A model generated the notes under the pieces. The model was given only the letters and a program-made list of their open reading frames with translations, was not told where the DNA came from and searched no databases. Source: Streptomyces sp. Act143 (GTDB taxonomy: Bacteria; Actinomycetota; Actinomycetes; Streptomycetales; Streptomycetaceae). From it: a stretch of 64,000 nt of DNA. The stretch covers positions 2,205,587 through 2,269,586 of the forward strand of contig NZ_QFRX01000001.1 of the NCBI RefSeq assembly GCF_003143935.1, in the 5' to 3' direction. Positions within the stretch are counted from its first letter, which is position 1. Each line of letters opens with the position of its first letter. Positions 53,121 through 62,943 of this stretch are shown in pieces. Position numbers and translations under genes: made by a program.

Positions 53121-53970
53121 GTGGCAGTGAGCCTTTTCCATCCTCACTCTGATCTGGTCAGATGAAGGGTCAGGACGGCCTGGACGAGTTTGGTGGTCCG
53201 GGTGGTCGAGCACCGGAGTTTGCGGAGGAGCCGCCAGGACTTGAGGGTGGCGACGGCCTGTTCGACGAGGGCCCGGATCTTCGCGTGGGACCGGTTCACC
53301 GCCTTCCGGTCTGCGGAGAGGGTCTCCCACCGTCCCCGGCGCGGGGTGCGGACCGTGCCGCCGGCACCTCGGTAACCCTTGTCTGCCCAGCATGGGAAGT
53401 CGGCCTGGGCGAGGGCGTCGACGATGCCGTGTTCGCGGGCCGCGCGGATGTCGTGGACGGCGCCGGGCAGGGCCGGTGAGGCCCACAGCAGTCGGCCGAA
53501 AGGGGCGGCGATGACCTGCACGTTCATCCCGTGCTTCTTGTGTTTGCCGGAGTAGAACGGCCGGTCTGCAGCAATGCGGTCGATCGGCAGGAGTGTGCCG
53601 TCCAGGATCAGATACGCCTTCACCGAAGCGGTCCTCACCGCGTCGGCCAGGCCGGGGACGAGAGCGGCCAGGAGCTCGACAGCCTCGGTGACATAGCGGT
53701 AGGCCGTCGCGGTGCCGACGCCGAGCCCGGCCGCAAGCTGGGCATACGTGTGCCCTGTCCGCAGGTGGGCGAGTGTGAGCAGAGCCTGGCGGCCAGCGCT
53801 CAGGCGCTGCCAGCGGGAGCCGATCGTACGGCGATGTTGCCGCAACTGCTGCGTGAGGAAGCGGAGGGCGGAGCTGGACACGTCGACGACCGACGGGTAG
53901 ACAAGCACGTGAAGCCTCTGGTGGCGACGGTTCTCTTGGTCGAAAACCCATCTACCAGGGGCTTCGCCAC
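53121..53970 (-). mobile_element. IS5-like insertion sequence
   Basis: About 850 bases holding one intact transposase gene. Possible imperfect ends are GTGGCAGTGAGCC (from 53121) and, reversed, GTGGCGAAGCCCC (to 53970). They match at only 8 of 13 positions, so the boundaries are tentative and no target duplication was found by eye. It sits between the two nuclease toxin tails. Confidence 0.6.
53144..53908 (-). CDS. IS5-family (DDE_Tnp_4 type) transposase
   Basis: 254 aa, GTG start. The N-terminal helix-turn-helix is T-Y-A-Q-L-A-A-G-L-G-V-G-T-A-T-A-Y-R-Y. The DDE triad fits L-I-L-D-G-T-L, then P-G-A-V-H-D-I-R-A-A, then V-E-Q-A-V-A-T-L-K-S-W. Length is normal for single-frame members of this group, so it looks active. 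Confidence 0.85.
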   Translation of the reverse strand: MLVYPSVVDVSSSALRFLTQQLRQHRRTIGSRWQRLSAGRQALLTLAHLRTGHTYAQLAAGLGVGTATAYRYVTEAVELLAALVPGLADAVRTASVKAYLILDGTLLPIDRIAADRPFYSGKHKKHGMNVQVIAAPFGRLLWASPALPGAVHDIRAAREHGIVDALAQADFPCWADKGYRGAGGTVRTPRRGRWETLSADRKAVNRSHAKIRALVEQAVATLKSWRLLRKLRCSTTRTTKLVQAVLTLHLTRSE

Positions 53971-54194
53971 GTTGTCAGCCCAACAACCGGACCGGGGGTC
54001 AGGTTGGAAAGGGCTCAATGCCTGCAGTCGCCCTCCCGGCGAACGGGGCTCCTGCGGGTGGCGCCGAACCGTCAAGCTCCGACTGGGGGCCACCATCGGA
54101 GCGGCCGTATTGACCGGGTCCCCGGCTGCCAACGCCCGGAACTCCAATCCGGTGTGCGCGACGGCCGGTCAGGTGCCGGTGGTGGTGTCGAACC
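53971..54194. other. flank of the insertion sequence, nothing recognised
   Basis: No gene, hairpin or known motif is visible; the frames are short and lack ribosome binding sites. Probably debris of toxin-region rearrangement. Confidence 0.35.
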
Positions 54195-54347
54195 GCGATG
54201 GGGATTTCTGCGGCATGGTGTCGGAGTTGTCGCCACCCCGCCGTCGTCGTACCAATGCCGCTGGAACCAGCGCTCCACCGGTACCGCTTCGCAGTGCACG
54301 CCTTGTCCGTCCCGTACTTCGTCGGTAATTCGATTCTCGATCGTACT
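54195..54347 (-). pseudogene. possible nuclease-toxin remnant
   Basis: The minus strand from ATG 54347 reads M-S-T-I-E-N-R-I-T-D-E-V-R-D-G-Q-G-V-H-C-E-A-V-P-V. It aligns by pattern with the late part of both nuclease tails (M-R-S-L-E-D-E-L-T-S-T-V-K-S-G-Q...V-L-P-V, and V-D-Q-G-Q-V-V-H-Y-Q-V-K-P-V). The sequence after it is not toxin-like. It is likely the scrap of a third toxin tail. Confidence 0.4.
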
Positions 54348-54372
54348 CATGGCGGGAACGTGCGCCGCCCGG

Positions 54373-54900
54373 TCATGGCTCGAGCGCGCCGACGGGCTCG
54401 AACGACGGCTCGCCTTCGATGATCGGGATCTCCAGGTCCTCCTGGAGCGCCGCCCAAAGGAAGTCCGTGAAGGACAAGGGCAATTCGCCCCAGCCACCCA
54501 TGTCGATAACGACGGACCAGTCCTTTCCTTCGGCATTCGGAGGAGACAGGAAAACGTAGTTTCCAGATGACGAGCGCGCGATCGGGAGGCACCCGTCCGC
54601 CGCCGTCGGGTAGACGGCGTACGGATACATGTCCGGGGCGTTCCGAGAGAGCTCCGCGTACGCGTATCCCGCCTGCGTCCAGAGGGATTCGAGGCGCAAC
54701 CCGTCGTCTCCTGCCACCCCTCTCGGGTGGAACAGGTAGAGCTGGTCGTTCACGCAACCGGAACCGTACGCCGAGACGAATCCCTTGTAGTCATCGGGGA
54801 ATTCGATCCCGACACGGTCCTCCAGCGTTCGCCAATCGCGTTCAACGTCACCGTTCACCGAGGGCTCACCGAGGAGCTCACGGAACCGAGAGAGTTCCAC
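54373..54900 (-). CDS. SUKH-family immunity protein of the second nuclease tail
   Basis: 175 aa, ATG 54900. It has V-G-I-E-F-P-D-D-Y-K-G-F-V-S-A-Y-G-S-G, Q-L-Y-L-F-H-P-R-G and F-T-D-F-L-W-A-A-L. It overlaps the end of the toxin tail gene (stop at 54878), which strongly suggests a cognate pair. Confidence 0.8.
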   Translation of the reverse strand: MELSRFRELLGEPSVNGDVERDWRTLEDRVGIEFPDDYKGFVSAYGSGCVNDQLYLFHPRGVAGDDGLRLESLWTQAGYAYAELSRNAPDMYPYAVYPTAADGCLPIARSSSGNYVFLSPPNAEGKDWSVVIDMGGWGELPLSFTDFLWAALQEDLEIPIIEGEPSFEPVGALEP

Positions 54901-56176
54901 CGGAAGACCTTTCGCTGCAGGAGTAGCCGCCGGACGCCCGATTGTAGACCGTGCAGTTCAGGCGGTATCCGCCGTCTCCGACCGCGTACATCTTGATCTC
55001 CGTCGGGATCGCCGGATCAGTGCCGTTGTACACGGGGAGCACACCGAGCGCGACACGCTGGCCTGACTTAACCGTGCTGGTGAGCTCGTCCTCCAGTGAG
55101 CGCATGTGCGGCGAGTTCGCGGGGTTCTGGTAACCGGCCACGAAGTTCCGCAGGGTGTCGTTTGCACCGCCCATCTGGTTGCCGATTAGGTGCAGGGCGG
55201 CCCGGTTACCGACCGGCAGCCTCTCGTACCCGGCGGGCTTCCACTTCGGGTCGAGACGCCAGGCCCGCAGATCGTAGGAGTCGATGTAGGCAACCGCTCC
55301 GGTAGCCCGGCAGTCGTCGGGGCCGGCGCCGAACCGGGTCATGGGGGCGTAGTAGAAGGCCGGGGCGCTGGAGGGGAAGTCCCGGGAGCACCGGTTCCTC
55401 GTCCGCTGGGCGCTTGGGTCCACGCCAGACTTGCCGAAGCCAAGGTCCGGGTCGATGTCCTGGTCCGGGAACAGGCTCTGGAGCATATCGAGGCTTGCAA
55501 GGTCCGCAGGCGTGTACTCCCCATCATCCAGGAGACCGCGCATGGTATCCGGATCGACCGTGGCGTCGACGCCCTTCTTGACGTTCCAGGTCCCGTCGGC
55601 CAACTCCGCCTTGGGCTGCGTACGGGTAGGCGCGGGCTCGGGGTTGGGCCCGTTGTTGGGGTTCTGGTCGATGGGCGGGGCGGGCGGGATGATCACGCAG
55701 TTGTACGAGCAGCTGCCGGAGCCGGCTCCCGCGCCGGTGCCGGCACCTGTCCTGGTTCCGGTGTAGACGAGCGCCGAAGAGCCGGGTGATTGGCTCGGGC
55801 CGGTGTAGACGAGTGCAGAGGAGCCCTGCGGCTGGGACGCCGCGGGGAAGGTGGTGAAGCCGTCGTTGTAGCGGGGGCTGTTCCAACCCCACACGTTCAG
55901 GAAGACCTCCGCCGCGAGACCGTAGCCGCGCCCGGTGAACATCCTGGCGTACCTGAAGAGGTTGCCGATGTTCCGGTCGAGCCAGTCGCTCTTGGGCTGG
56001 TACGGGAGGGTCGGCGCCCGCGCACAGCCGCGTGGACAGCGCTGAAGGCCGCTTCGCCAGGGGGCATTTGAAACGCCGTGCGAGCTGGTCGTGGCGACGA
56101 CGGCATCCCCTGGATGAGCCCTGGGCAGTTCAGCCGTTGAGTTCAGCGCGGCACACCGCGCAGTACATGGCCGCAT
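54878..56176 (-). CDS. polymorphic-toxin nuclease tail, 5'-truncated (second)
   Basis: 432-codon open frame; sensible protein begins near residue 55 (L-P-Y-Q-P-K-S-D-W-L-D-R-N-I-G-N-L). A Gly/Ala/Thr and proline-rich linker (about 120-195) leads to the nuclease domain with A-L-H-L-I-G-N-Q-M-G-G-A-N-D-T-L-R-N-F-V and V-K-S-G-Q-R-V-A-L-G-V-L-P-V-Y, as in DNA/RNA non-specific endonuclease toxins. No secretion domain is present, so it is the C-terminal part of a once larger protein or a donor cassette. Immunity gene overlaps. Confidence 0.68.
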   Translation of the reverse strand: MRPCTARCAALNSTAELPRAHPGDAVVATTSSHGVSNAPWRSGLQRCPRGCARAPTLPYQPKSDWLDRNIGNLFRYARMFTGRGYGLAAEVFLNVWGWNSPRYNDGFTTFPAASQPQGSSALVYTGPSQSPGSSALVYTGTRTGAGTGAGAGSGSCSYNCVIIPPAPPIDQNPNNGPNPEPAPTRTQPKAELADGTWNVKKGVDATVDPDTMRGLLDDGEYTPADLASLDMLQSLFPDQDIDPDLGFGKSGVDPSAQRTRNRCSRDFPSSAPAFYYAPMTRFGAGPDDCRATGAVAYIDSYDLRAWRLDPKWKPAGYERLPVGNRAALHLIGNQMGGANDTLRNFVAGYQNPANSPHMRSLEDELTSTVKSGQRVALGVLPVYNGTDPAIPTEIKMYAVGDGGYRLNCTVYNRASGGYSCSERSSGGTLSVP

Positions 56177-56292
56177 GGCGTCCGTGTCGGCACATCAGCT
56201 GATCGCACCCTGACTTCACCGTCCAGAACAGCAAGCCGGAGCCGAGCAAGGCTCTCCCGCCCCCTCCCACCGGGGTCGTACACCGAACGCGC

Positions 56293-56325
56293 AGGCCCCC
56301 GCCGACACCTGCCCGGCGGGGGCCT
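56293..56325. terminator. hairpin terminator
   Basis: AGGCCCCCGCC (56293-56303) pairs perfectly with GGCGGGGGCCT (56315-56325). It stands upstream of the truncated toxin frame, consistent with a former gene end here. Confidence 0.6.
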
Positions 56326-56439
56326 CACCTCTCACCACGTATCACACGCGTGTCACCAACAGCGTTGACGCACCTGGATCACGAGGAGCTGACCTGCGGA
56401 AAAGCCCCTCCATTGGACTGCCTGGACGCCACAGGACGG

Positions 56440-56535
56440 TTCCTACAACCTGTGCCAGGTGGTGCCCAGTGAGGGACCGAGGATCAGGACCGGTGCGTCT
56501 TCCGGCCCGTCGAAGCGGTATTGCAAGGTGTTCAT
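56440..56535 (-). pseudogene. N-terminal scrap of an enol-lactonase-type hydrolase (pcaD-like)
   Basis: ATG 56535 on the minus strand reads M-N-T-L-Q-Y-R-F-D-G-P-E-D-A-P-V-L-I-L-G-P-S-L-G, then T-W-H-R-L-stop. This is the typical start of 3-oxoadipate enol-lactonase (alpha/beta hydrolase) proteins, cut after about 30 codons. The rest of the 700-base gap (56177-56888) holds the hairpin above and nothing else I recognise. Confidence 0.5.
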
Positions 56536-56702
56536 CGGTGTCTCACTCACCCGCCCGACCCTCTCATCCGTCACGCGGTGTCACACCGCCGGGGTGCGCG
56601 TCGCAGCATCGAGTGTGCGGGGAGGGACAGCGGCAGGCGTGATCCGCCCGGGAAACCTTCCGGAACCCCGCCCAACAGCAGCGTGAACCCCCCACACGGT
56701 GA

Positions 56703-57725
<1,023 letters not shown>

Positions 57726-57766
57726 AGGACGTTGTCGAAGGGGTTCCCGAAGGGGGTTCTCCCGCC

Positions 57767-58618
57767 ATGACCGACGCACCGATCCTGGTCCTGGCGGCGA
57801 CAGGGGGCCAGGGCAGGGCCGTGACAGGTGCCCTGCTCGGGCGTCAGGCGCCCGTGCGCGTGCTGGTCCGTGCTCCACACCGGTGGGCCGCACGCGAACT
57901 CGCCGAGCAGGGAGTGGAGGTGGCGGCGGGGTCGTTGAGCGACGTCCGCTCGCTCTCCGCCGCCATGCACGGCGTGGCGGGCGTCTTCGCGTACACCACG
58001 CCCTTCGAGGCAGGCCCCGCGGCCGAGGTCGCACAGGGCCGGGCCATCGTCTCCGCCGCGGCCCGGCAGCGGGTGCCGCACCTGGTGTTCAGCTCCGTGG
58101 CGGGCGCCGACCGGAACAGTGGCGTACCGCATTTCGAGAGCAAGGCGCGCATCGAGGCCGACCTGGCCTCCGGTGACGTGCCGTACACGATCCTGGGGCC
58201 GGCCTACTTCTTCGACAACGTGCTCGGCGGGCACGAGCGGGTGCTCCGCGGTGTTCTGGACCTGCCGCTGCCCGCCGACCGGCCGCTGCAGCAGCTGGCG
58301 CGCGCCGACCTCGGCGCGTTCGCCGCGGAGGTGTTGCTCGACCCGGGTCCCTTCCTGGGACAGCGCATCGAGCTGGCCGGCGACGCTCCCACGCCGGTGG
58401 AGATGGCGGCGGCCTTGAGCAAGGTCCTGGGGCGGGACGTCCGCCATGAGCAGGTCCCCCTCGGTGCGATCGGCGATCCCGACATGCACGCGATGTGGGC
58501 CTTTCTCAACGGACCCGGCTACCGCGTCGACATCCGGGCCCTGCACGAAGCGCATCCGGAGGTTGCCTGGACCCGCTTCGGGGACTGGGCCGGCCGGGCC
58601 TGGGCCGGCGTGCGCTGA
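57767..58618 (+). CDS. NmrA-like NAD(P)-binding protein
   Basis: 283 aa from ATG 57767 with GAAGGGGG upstream. The Rossmann motif is V-L-A-A-T-G-G-Q-G-R-A-V (variant of G-x-x-G-x-x-G), followed by R-V-L-V-R and V-F-S-S-V-A-G-A-D. The atypical-SDR/NmrA family senses or uses NAD(P)H, often as quinone reductase-like or regulatory proteins. Probably co-transcribed with the hydrolase. Confidence 0.83.
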   Translation: MTDAPILVLAATGGQGRAVTGALLGRQAPVRVLVRAPHRWAARELAEQGVEVAAGSLSDVRSLSAAMHGVAGVFAYTTPFEAGPAAEVAQGRAIVSAAARQRVPHLVFSSVAGADRNSGVPHFESKARIEADLASGDVPYTILGPAYFFDNVLGGHERVLRGVLDLPLPADRPLQQLARADLGAFAAEVLLDPGPFLGQRIELAGDAPTPVEMAAALSKVLGRDVRHEQVPLGAIGDPDMHAMWAFLNGPGYRVDIRALHEAHPEVAWTRFGDWAGRAWAGVR

Positions 58619-58632
58619 CGCACCGCCCGGCG

Positions 58633-58698
58633 CCCGGTACCGAGTGCGGGTCTCCGTCCGTTCCGGAGACGGAAACCCGGACCCCACTCGGTACCGGG
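58633..58698. terminator. long bidirectional terminator
   Basis: A 14-bp perfect inverted repeat CCCGGTACCGAGTG (58633-58646) / CACTCGGTACCGGG (58685-58698) encloses a second small hairpin (TCTCCG...CGGAGA). It lies exactly between convergent genes ending at 58618 and 58706. Confidence 0.78.
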
Positions 58699-58705
58699 AA
58701 CGGCG

Positions 58706-59167
58706 TCAGAGGAAATCGGACTGGGGGATCACGTGCATCGCGGCCTCCTCCGCCGACGCGCCCGCTCCGTCCAGTCCCGCGTCGGAGGCGAACAGAGCCG
58801 ATTCGTCGGTCTCGTGACTGCCTTCGTCCAGTGCGACGAGCCGTCCCGCCCGGCTGTCGCCGACCTGGTCGTCGATCAGTTCCCCATCCGTGTCGCACAC
58901 ATCGCCGAGCCCGTCGTCGTCCGCGACCGTGAGGTCCGGCACCTCCTCCGCGAGGCGCTCGTCCAGGCTCTCGCCCCGCCACCGCTCCCCTGCCGTGACC
59001 CCGCTGTGTTCGGCACCCCACGGTCGCTCGGGGGGTGAGTAGCCCTCGTCCAGGGCTTCGTCGCCGGCCCGGTGGTCCAGGGTGTCCGCGGCGTCCAGGA
59101 GGCCGGTGCCGTCCGGCACCTCCGTCCCGTCCGGCTGGTAGACATCGTCGCCCATCTCGGCGTTCAC
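58706..59167 (-). CDS. acidic DUF5709-type protein
   Basis: 153 aa, GTG 59167 with AAGGAGC upstream. The protein is very acidic, with Y-Q-P-D-G-T-E-V, L-D-H-R-A-G-D-E-A-L-D-E-G-Y-S-P-P-E-R-P and E-E-A-A-M-H-V at the end. It matches the small acidic DUF5709 proteins of actinomycetes, which are often stress-induced. Function unknown. Probably downstream of the pyruvate dehydrogenase in the same orientation. Confidence 0.72.
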   Translation of the reverse strand: MNAEMGDDVYQPDGTEVPDGTGLLDAADTLDHRAGDEALDEGYSPPERPWGAEHSGVTAGERWRGESLDERLAEEVPDLTVADDDGLGDVCDTDGELIDDQVGDSRAGRLVALDEGSHETDESALFASDAGLDGAGASAEEAAMHVIPQSDFL

Positions 59168-59312
59168 GCTTGCTCCTTGTGCTTGTCGGTCCGTACGACT
59201 GCGAGGTTCGAACGGTCGGACCCGTACGTACGCTCGACTCCCACGGCTGCCCCGAGCCGCGAGGCGGGACGGCGACGGCCGTTCGCGGGCGTCGGTTCGG
59301 GACGGCCGCCGT

Positions 59313-61055
59313 TCACGGGTGAGGGACGTTGCGCAGGTTCGCGCGCGCCAGGTGGACCATGCGTCCGACGCCGCCGGTGAGGACCGTGCGGCTCGCGGAC
59401 AGCGCGAATCCGGTGACCTGTTCGGCCGTGATCTTCGGTGGGATCGCGAGGGCGTCGGGGTCCGTGACCACGTCGACCAGTACGGGGCCGTCGTGGGCGA
59501 AGGCCTCGCGCAGGGCGTCGCGCACCTCGGCGGGCTTCTCCACACGGATACCCCGTGCACCGGCCGCGCGGGCGATGGCCGCGAAGTCGGTGTGCGGGTA
59601 GGCGGTGCCGTGCGGTGGCAGGCCGTCGACCATCATCTCCAGATCGACCATGCCCAGCGAGGAGTTGTTGAAGACCACGACCTTGACCGGCAGGCCGTGC
59701 TGGACCAGCGTCAGGAAGTCCCCCATCAGCATGGAGAAGCCCCCGTCGCCGGACAGGGAGACCACCTGGCGCGAACGGTCGAGGAACTGGGCCCCGATGG
59801 CCTGCGGCAGGGCGTTGGCCATGGAGCCGTGCACGAAGGAACCGAGAATGCGGCGGCGCCCGTTGGGCGTCAGGTAGCGGGCCGCCCATACGCAGCACAT
59901 CCCGGTGTCCACGGTGAACACGGCGTCGTCGGCGGCCTCCTCGTCGAGGACGGACGCGACGTACTCGGGGTGGATCGGTGTGTGCCGGTCCACCTTCCGG
60001 GTGTAGGCACCGACAGCACCCTCCAAGGCGTGGACGTGGCGGCGCAGCATGCGGTCGAGGAAGCGGCGGGACGTCTTCTCCCGCACGGCCGGCGTCAGGC
60101 ACCGGAGCGTCTCGCGGACGTCTCCCCACACCGCCAGGTCGAGCTGTGCGCGCCGCCCCAACCGTTCGGGCTGGACGTCGACTTGGACCGTTCGTACGTG
60201 GCGAGGCAGAAAGTCCGCGTACGGGAAGTCCGTGCCGAGGAGCAGCAGCAGATCGCACTCGTGCATGGCCTCGTGGGCCGCTCCGTACCCCAACAGGCCG
60301 GACATGCCCACGTCGTAGGGGTTGTCGTACTGGATGTGCTCCTTGCCCCGCAGCGCGTGGCCGACGGGGGCCTTGGTCTTCTCCGCGAACGCCATCACCT
60401 CGGCGTGGGCGCCGGCCACGCCCCGTCCGCAGAAGACCATGACCTTCTCGGCCGCGTCCACCAGCTCGACCAGGCGCGCCAGTTCGCCGTCGGCCGGACG
60501 GATCGCGGGCCGGTCCAGCGGCATCGCGAGCTCGGCGCCACCGGCCGGGGCGGCTTCGGCGGCCACGTCTCCGGGCAGCGCCACCACGGAGACGCCGCGC
60601 CGGCCGACCGCGTGCTGCATGGCGGTCTGCACGACCCGCGGCATCTGCCGGGGCGACGAGATGAGTTCCGAGTAGTGGCTGCACTCCGCGAACAGCCGGT
60701 CCGGATGCGTCTCCTGGAAGTATCCGGTGCCGATCTCGCCGCTGGGGATCTGCGCCGCCAGGGCCAGCACCGGAGCCATCGAACGATGTGCGTCGTACAG
60801 GCCGTTGACGAGGTGCAGGTTGCCCGGCCCGCACGATCCCGCGCAGGCGGCGAGACGGCCGGTCAGCTGGGCCTCGGCGCCGGCCGCGAAGGCCGCGGCC
60901 TCTTCGTGCCGGACCTGCACCCATTCCAGCGCGCCGTGGCGTCGGACCGCGTCGACAACGGGGTTGAGACTGTCGCCCACCACGCCGTACAGGCGTCGTA
61001 CGCCGGCGCGCGCCAGGAGGGCGACGTACTGCTCGGCCACGGATTGTCCGGCCAT
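59313..61055 (-). CDS. poxB: thiamine-diphosphate pyruvate dehydrogenase/oxidase (PoxB-like)
   Basis: 580 aa. An N-terminal TPP-Pyr domain has the catalytic glutamate in R-H-E-E-A-A-A-F-A-A. A central FAD/nucleotide-fold domain follows, then a C-terminal TPP-PP domain with G-D-G-G-F-S-M-L and F-N-N-S-S-L-G-M-V. These define the pyruvate oxidase/pyruvate dehydrogenase (quinone) group, which decarboxylates pyruvate to acetate. No acetolactate synthase small subunit is nearby. It stands alone upstream of the DUF5709 gene. Confidence 0.87.
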   Translation of the reverse strand: MAGQSVAEQYVALLARAGVRRLYGVVGDSLNPVVDAVRRHGALEWVQVRHEEAAAFAAGAEAQLTGRLAACAGSCGPGNLHLVNGLYDAHRSMAPVLALAAQIPSGEIGTGYFQETHPDRLFAECSHYSELISSPRQMPRVVQTAMQHAVGRRGVSVVALPGDVAAEAAPAGGAELAMPLDRPAIRPADGELARLVELVDAAEKVMVFCGRGVAGAHAEVMAFAEKTKAPVGHALRGKEHIQYDNPYDVGMSGLLGYGAAHEAMHECDLLLLLGTDFPYADFLPRHVRTVQVDVQPERLGRRAQLDLAVWGDVRETLRCLTPAVREKTSRRFLDRMLRRHVHALEGAVGAYTRKVDRHTPIHPEYVASVLDEEAADDAVFTVDTGMCCVWAARYLTPNGRRRILGSFVHGSMANALPQAIGAQFLDRSRQVVSLSGDGGFSMLMGDFLTLVQHGLPVKVVVFNNSSLGMVDLEMMVDGLPPHGTAYPHTDFAAIARAAGARGIRVEKPAEVRDALREAFAHDGPVLVDVVTDPDALAIPPKITAEQVTGFALSASRTVLTGGVGRMVHLARANLRNVPHP

Positions 61056-61336
61056 GGTGCTCCTCAGGGTGGTCGCTCACGAGGTCGTGGCCAGGCTAGG
61101 GACGCGGCGGGCGAGCCGTTTGCCCCAGCGCGCACCGTGCGCAGCCCGTCAGTGCACCAGCCGCGTCGCCTCGACGCGGCCAGGGCGGCGAACACCGTGC
61201 GCCGGACCGGCACGGCATACGGCGACCGAAGTGCTTTCCCAGGCAACGGCTCGTGCGTTCCAGGACAAACCACCCGCGCGGCCCGCGCCTAGGGTGCCCG
61301 TGAAGCAATTGTTCTTCTCAGTTTTCGAGGGCCTCA

Positions 61337-61768
61337 ATGGAACCGCATTTCGGCACGGTCACCCGCGTTGTCACGGCGCACGTCAGATCTCTCAACAGGC
61401 CGCCGCTTCCACTGCCCACGGAACTGCGGTACCGCGTCACCGATCCCTACGCCGTCCGTATGTCCCTCGGCCCCCTGATCGGCCCGCGGATTCCCTGGGT
61501 GTTCGCCCGCGACCTCCTGGCCGAGGGGCTGCGGCGCCCCACGGGCTCCGGCGATGTCCTGGTGCTGCCCGCGCACGGCCACCATCCGAACACCCTCCGC
61601 GTCATCCTCAAGAACGGGTCCGGTACGGCCCTGGCAGAGCTGCTGGCGACGGAGGTGGCGGAATTCCTCCAGCAGACGTTTTCTCTGGTGGCCGCCGGCT
61701 CGGAAAGCACGCATTTGGATCTGGACGGCGCCCTCACTTCGCTCCTGGGGAGAAGTGCCCGTCCCTGA
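61337..61768 (+). CDS. SsgA-family sporulation and cell-division protein
   Basis: 143 aa, ATG 61337. The SsgA-like fold shows L-P-T-E-L-R-Y-R-V-T-D-P-Y-A-V-R-M-S, W-V-F-A-R-D-L-L-A-E-G-L and G-D-V-L-V-L-P, then a helix with E-V-A-E-F-L-Q-Q-T. SALP proteins guide septum placement and spore maturation in Streptomyces. It is not beside other division genes, so it is one of the accessory SALPs. Confidence 0.88.
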   Translation: MEPHFGTVTRVVTAHVRSLNRPPLPLPTELRYRVTDPYAVRMSLGPLIGPRIPWVFARDLLAEGLRRPTGSGDVLVLPAHGHHPNTLRVILKNGSGTALAELLATEVAEFLQQTFSLVAAGSESTHLDLDGALTSLLGRSARP

Positions 61769-61845
61769 ATTCCGCCCCCGCACCCGTTGTTCGACAACCA
61801 GTAACGCATCCCAAGTACCCAGTACGTCATCGAAAGGACTCAGCA

Positions 61846-62943
61846 ATGCAGTTCGGGATCTTCAGCGTCGGTGATGTCACCGTCGACCCGACGACCGGGC
61901 GTGCGCCCAGTGAGCACGAGCGCATCAAGGCCATGCTCGCCATCGCGCTCAAGGCCGAGGAGGTCGGCCTCGACGTCTTCGCGACCGGCGAGCACCACAA
62001 CCCGCCGTTCGTGCCGTCCTCCCCGACGACGATGCTCGGCTACATCGCGGCCCGCACCGAGAACCTGATCCTGTCCACCTCGACGACGCTGATCACGACG
62101 AACGACCCCGTGAAGATCGCCGAGGACTTCGCAATGCTCCAGCACGTCGCGGACGGCCGCATGGACGTGATGATGGGCCGCGGCAACACCGGCCCGGTCT
62201 ACCCGTGGTTCGGCAAGGACATCCGGGACGGCATCGACCTCGCCATCGAGAACTACGCACTGCTGCGCCGGCTGTGGGACGAGGACGTGGTGACCTGGGA
62301 GGGCAAGTTCCGTACGCCGCTGCAGTCGTTCACCTCCACCCCGCGCCCGCTCGACGGTGTCGCGCCGTTCGTCTGGCACGGCTCCATCCGCTCCCCGGAG
62401 ATCGCCGAGCAGGCCGCGTACTACGGCGACGGCTTCTTCCACAACAACATCTTCTGGCCCGCCGACCACACCAAGCAGATGGTGAACCTCTACCGCAGGC
62501 GCTTCGCCCACTACGGGCACGGCACCCCCGAGGAGGCCGTCGTCGGCCTCGGCGGTCAGGTGTTCATGCGCAGGAACTCCCAGGACGCGGTCCGCGAGTT
62601 CCGCCCCTACTTCGACAACGCGCCGGTCTACGGGCACGGCCCGTCGCTGGAGGAGTTCACCCGCGACACCCCCCTGACCGTCGGTTCCCCGCAGCAGGTC
62701 ATCGAGCGGACCCTGTCGTTCCGTGACTACGTGGGCGACTACCAGCGCCAGCTGTTCCTCATGGACCACGCCGGACTGCCGCTCAAGACCGTCCTGGAGC
62801 AGCTCGACATCCTCGGCGAGGAGGTCGTCCCGGTGCTGCGCAAGGAGTTCGCCGGTCTCAAGCCCGCCACCGTCCCCGACGCGCCCACCCACGCCGGCCG
62901 CGTCGCCGCCAAGACGGCCGCCCCCGAGGGGAGTTCCCGGTGA
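61846..62943 (+). CDS. LLM-class flavin monooxygenase (CE1758-type)
   Basis: 365 aa from ATG 61846, with GAAAGGA upstream. The luciferase-like TIM barrel has G-E-H-H-N-P-P-F-V-P-S-S-P and A-D-G-R-M-D-V-M-M-G-R-G-N-T-G. It uses FMNH2 to oxygenate an unknown substrate. The next gene overlaps it by four bases and encodes the matching FMN reductase, so the pair forms a two-component monooxygenase. Confidence 0.87.
   Translation: MQFGIFSVGDVTVDPTTGRAPSEHERIKAMLAIALKAEEVGLDVFATGEHHNPPFVPSSPTTMLGYIAARTENLILSTSTTLITTNDPVKIAEDFAMLQHVADGRMDVMMGRGNTGPVYPWFGKDIRDGIDLAIENYALLRRLWDEDVVTWEGKFRTPLQSFTSTPRPLDGVAPFVWHGSIRSPEIAEQAAYYGDGFFHNNIFWPADHTKQMVNLYRRRFAHYGHGTPEEAVVGLGGQVFMRRNSQDAVREFRPYFDNAPVYGHGPSLEEFTRDTPLTVGSPQQVIERTLSFRDYVGDYQRQLFLMDHAGLPLKTVLEQLDILGEEVVPVLRKEFAGLKPATVPDAPTHAGRVAAKTAAPEGSSR

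Noticed and set aside
59319..61292. 657-codon plus-strand frame
   Set aside because: Antisense shadow of the pyruvate dehydrogenase gene, whose motifs are unmistakable on the minus strand.
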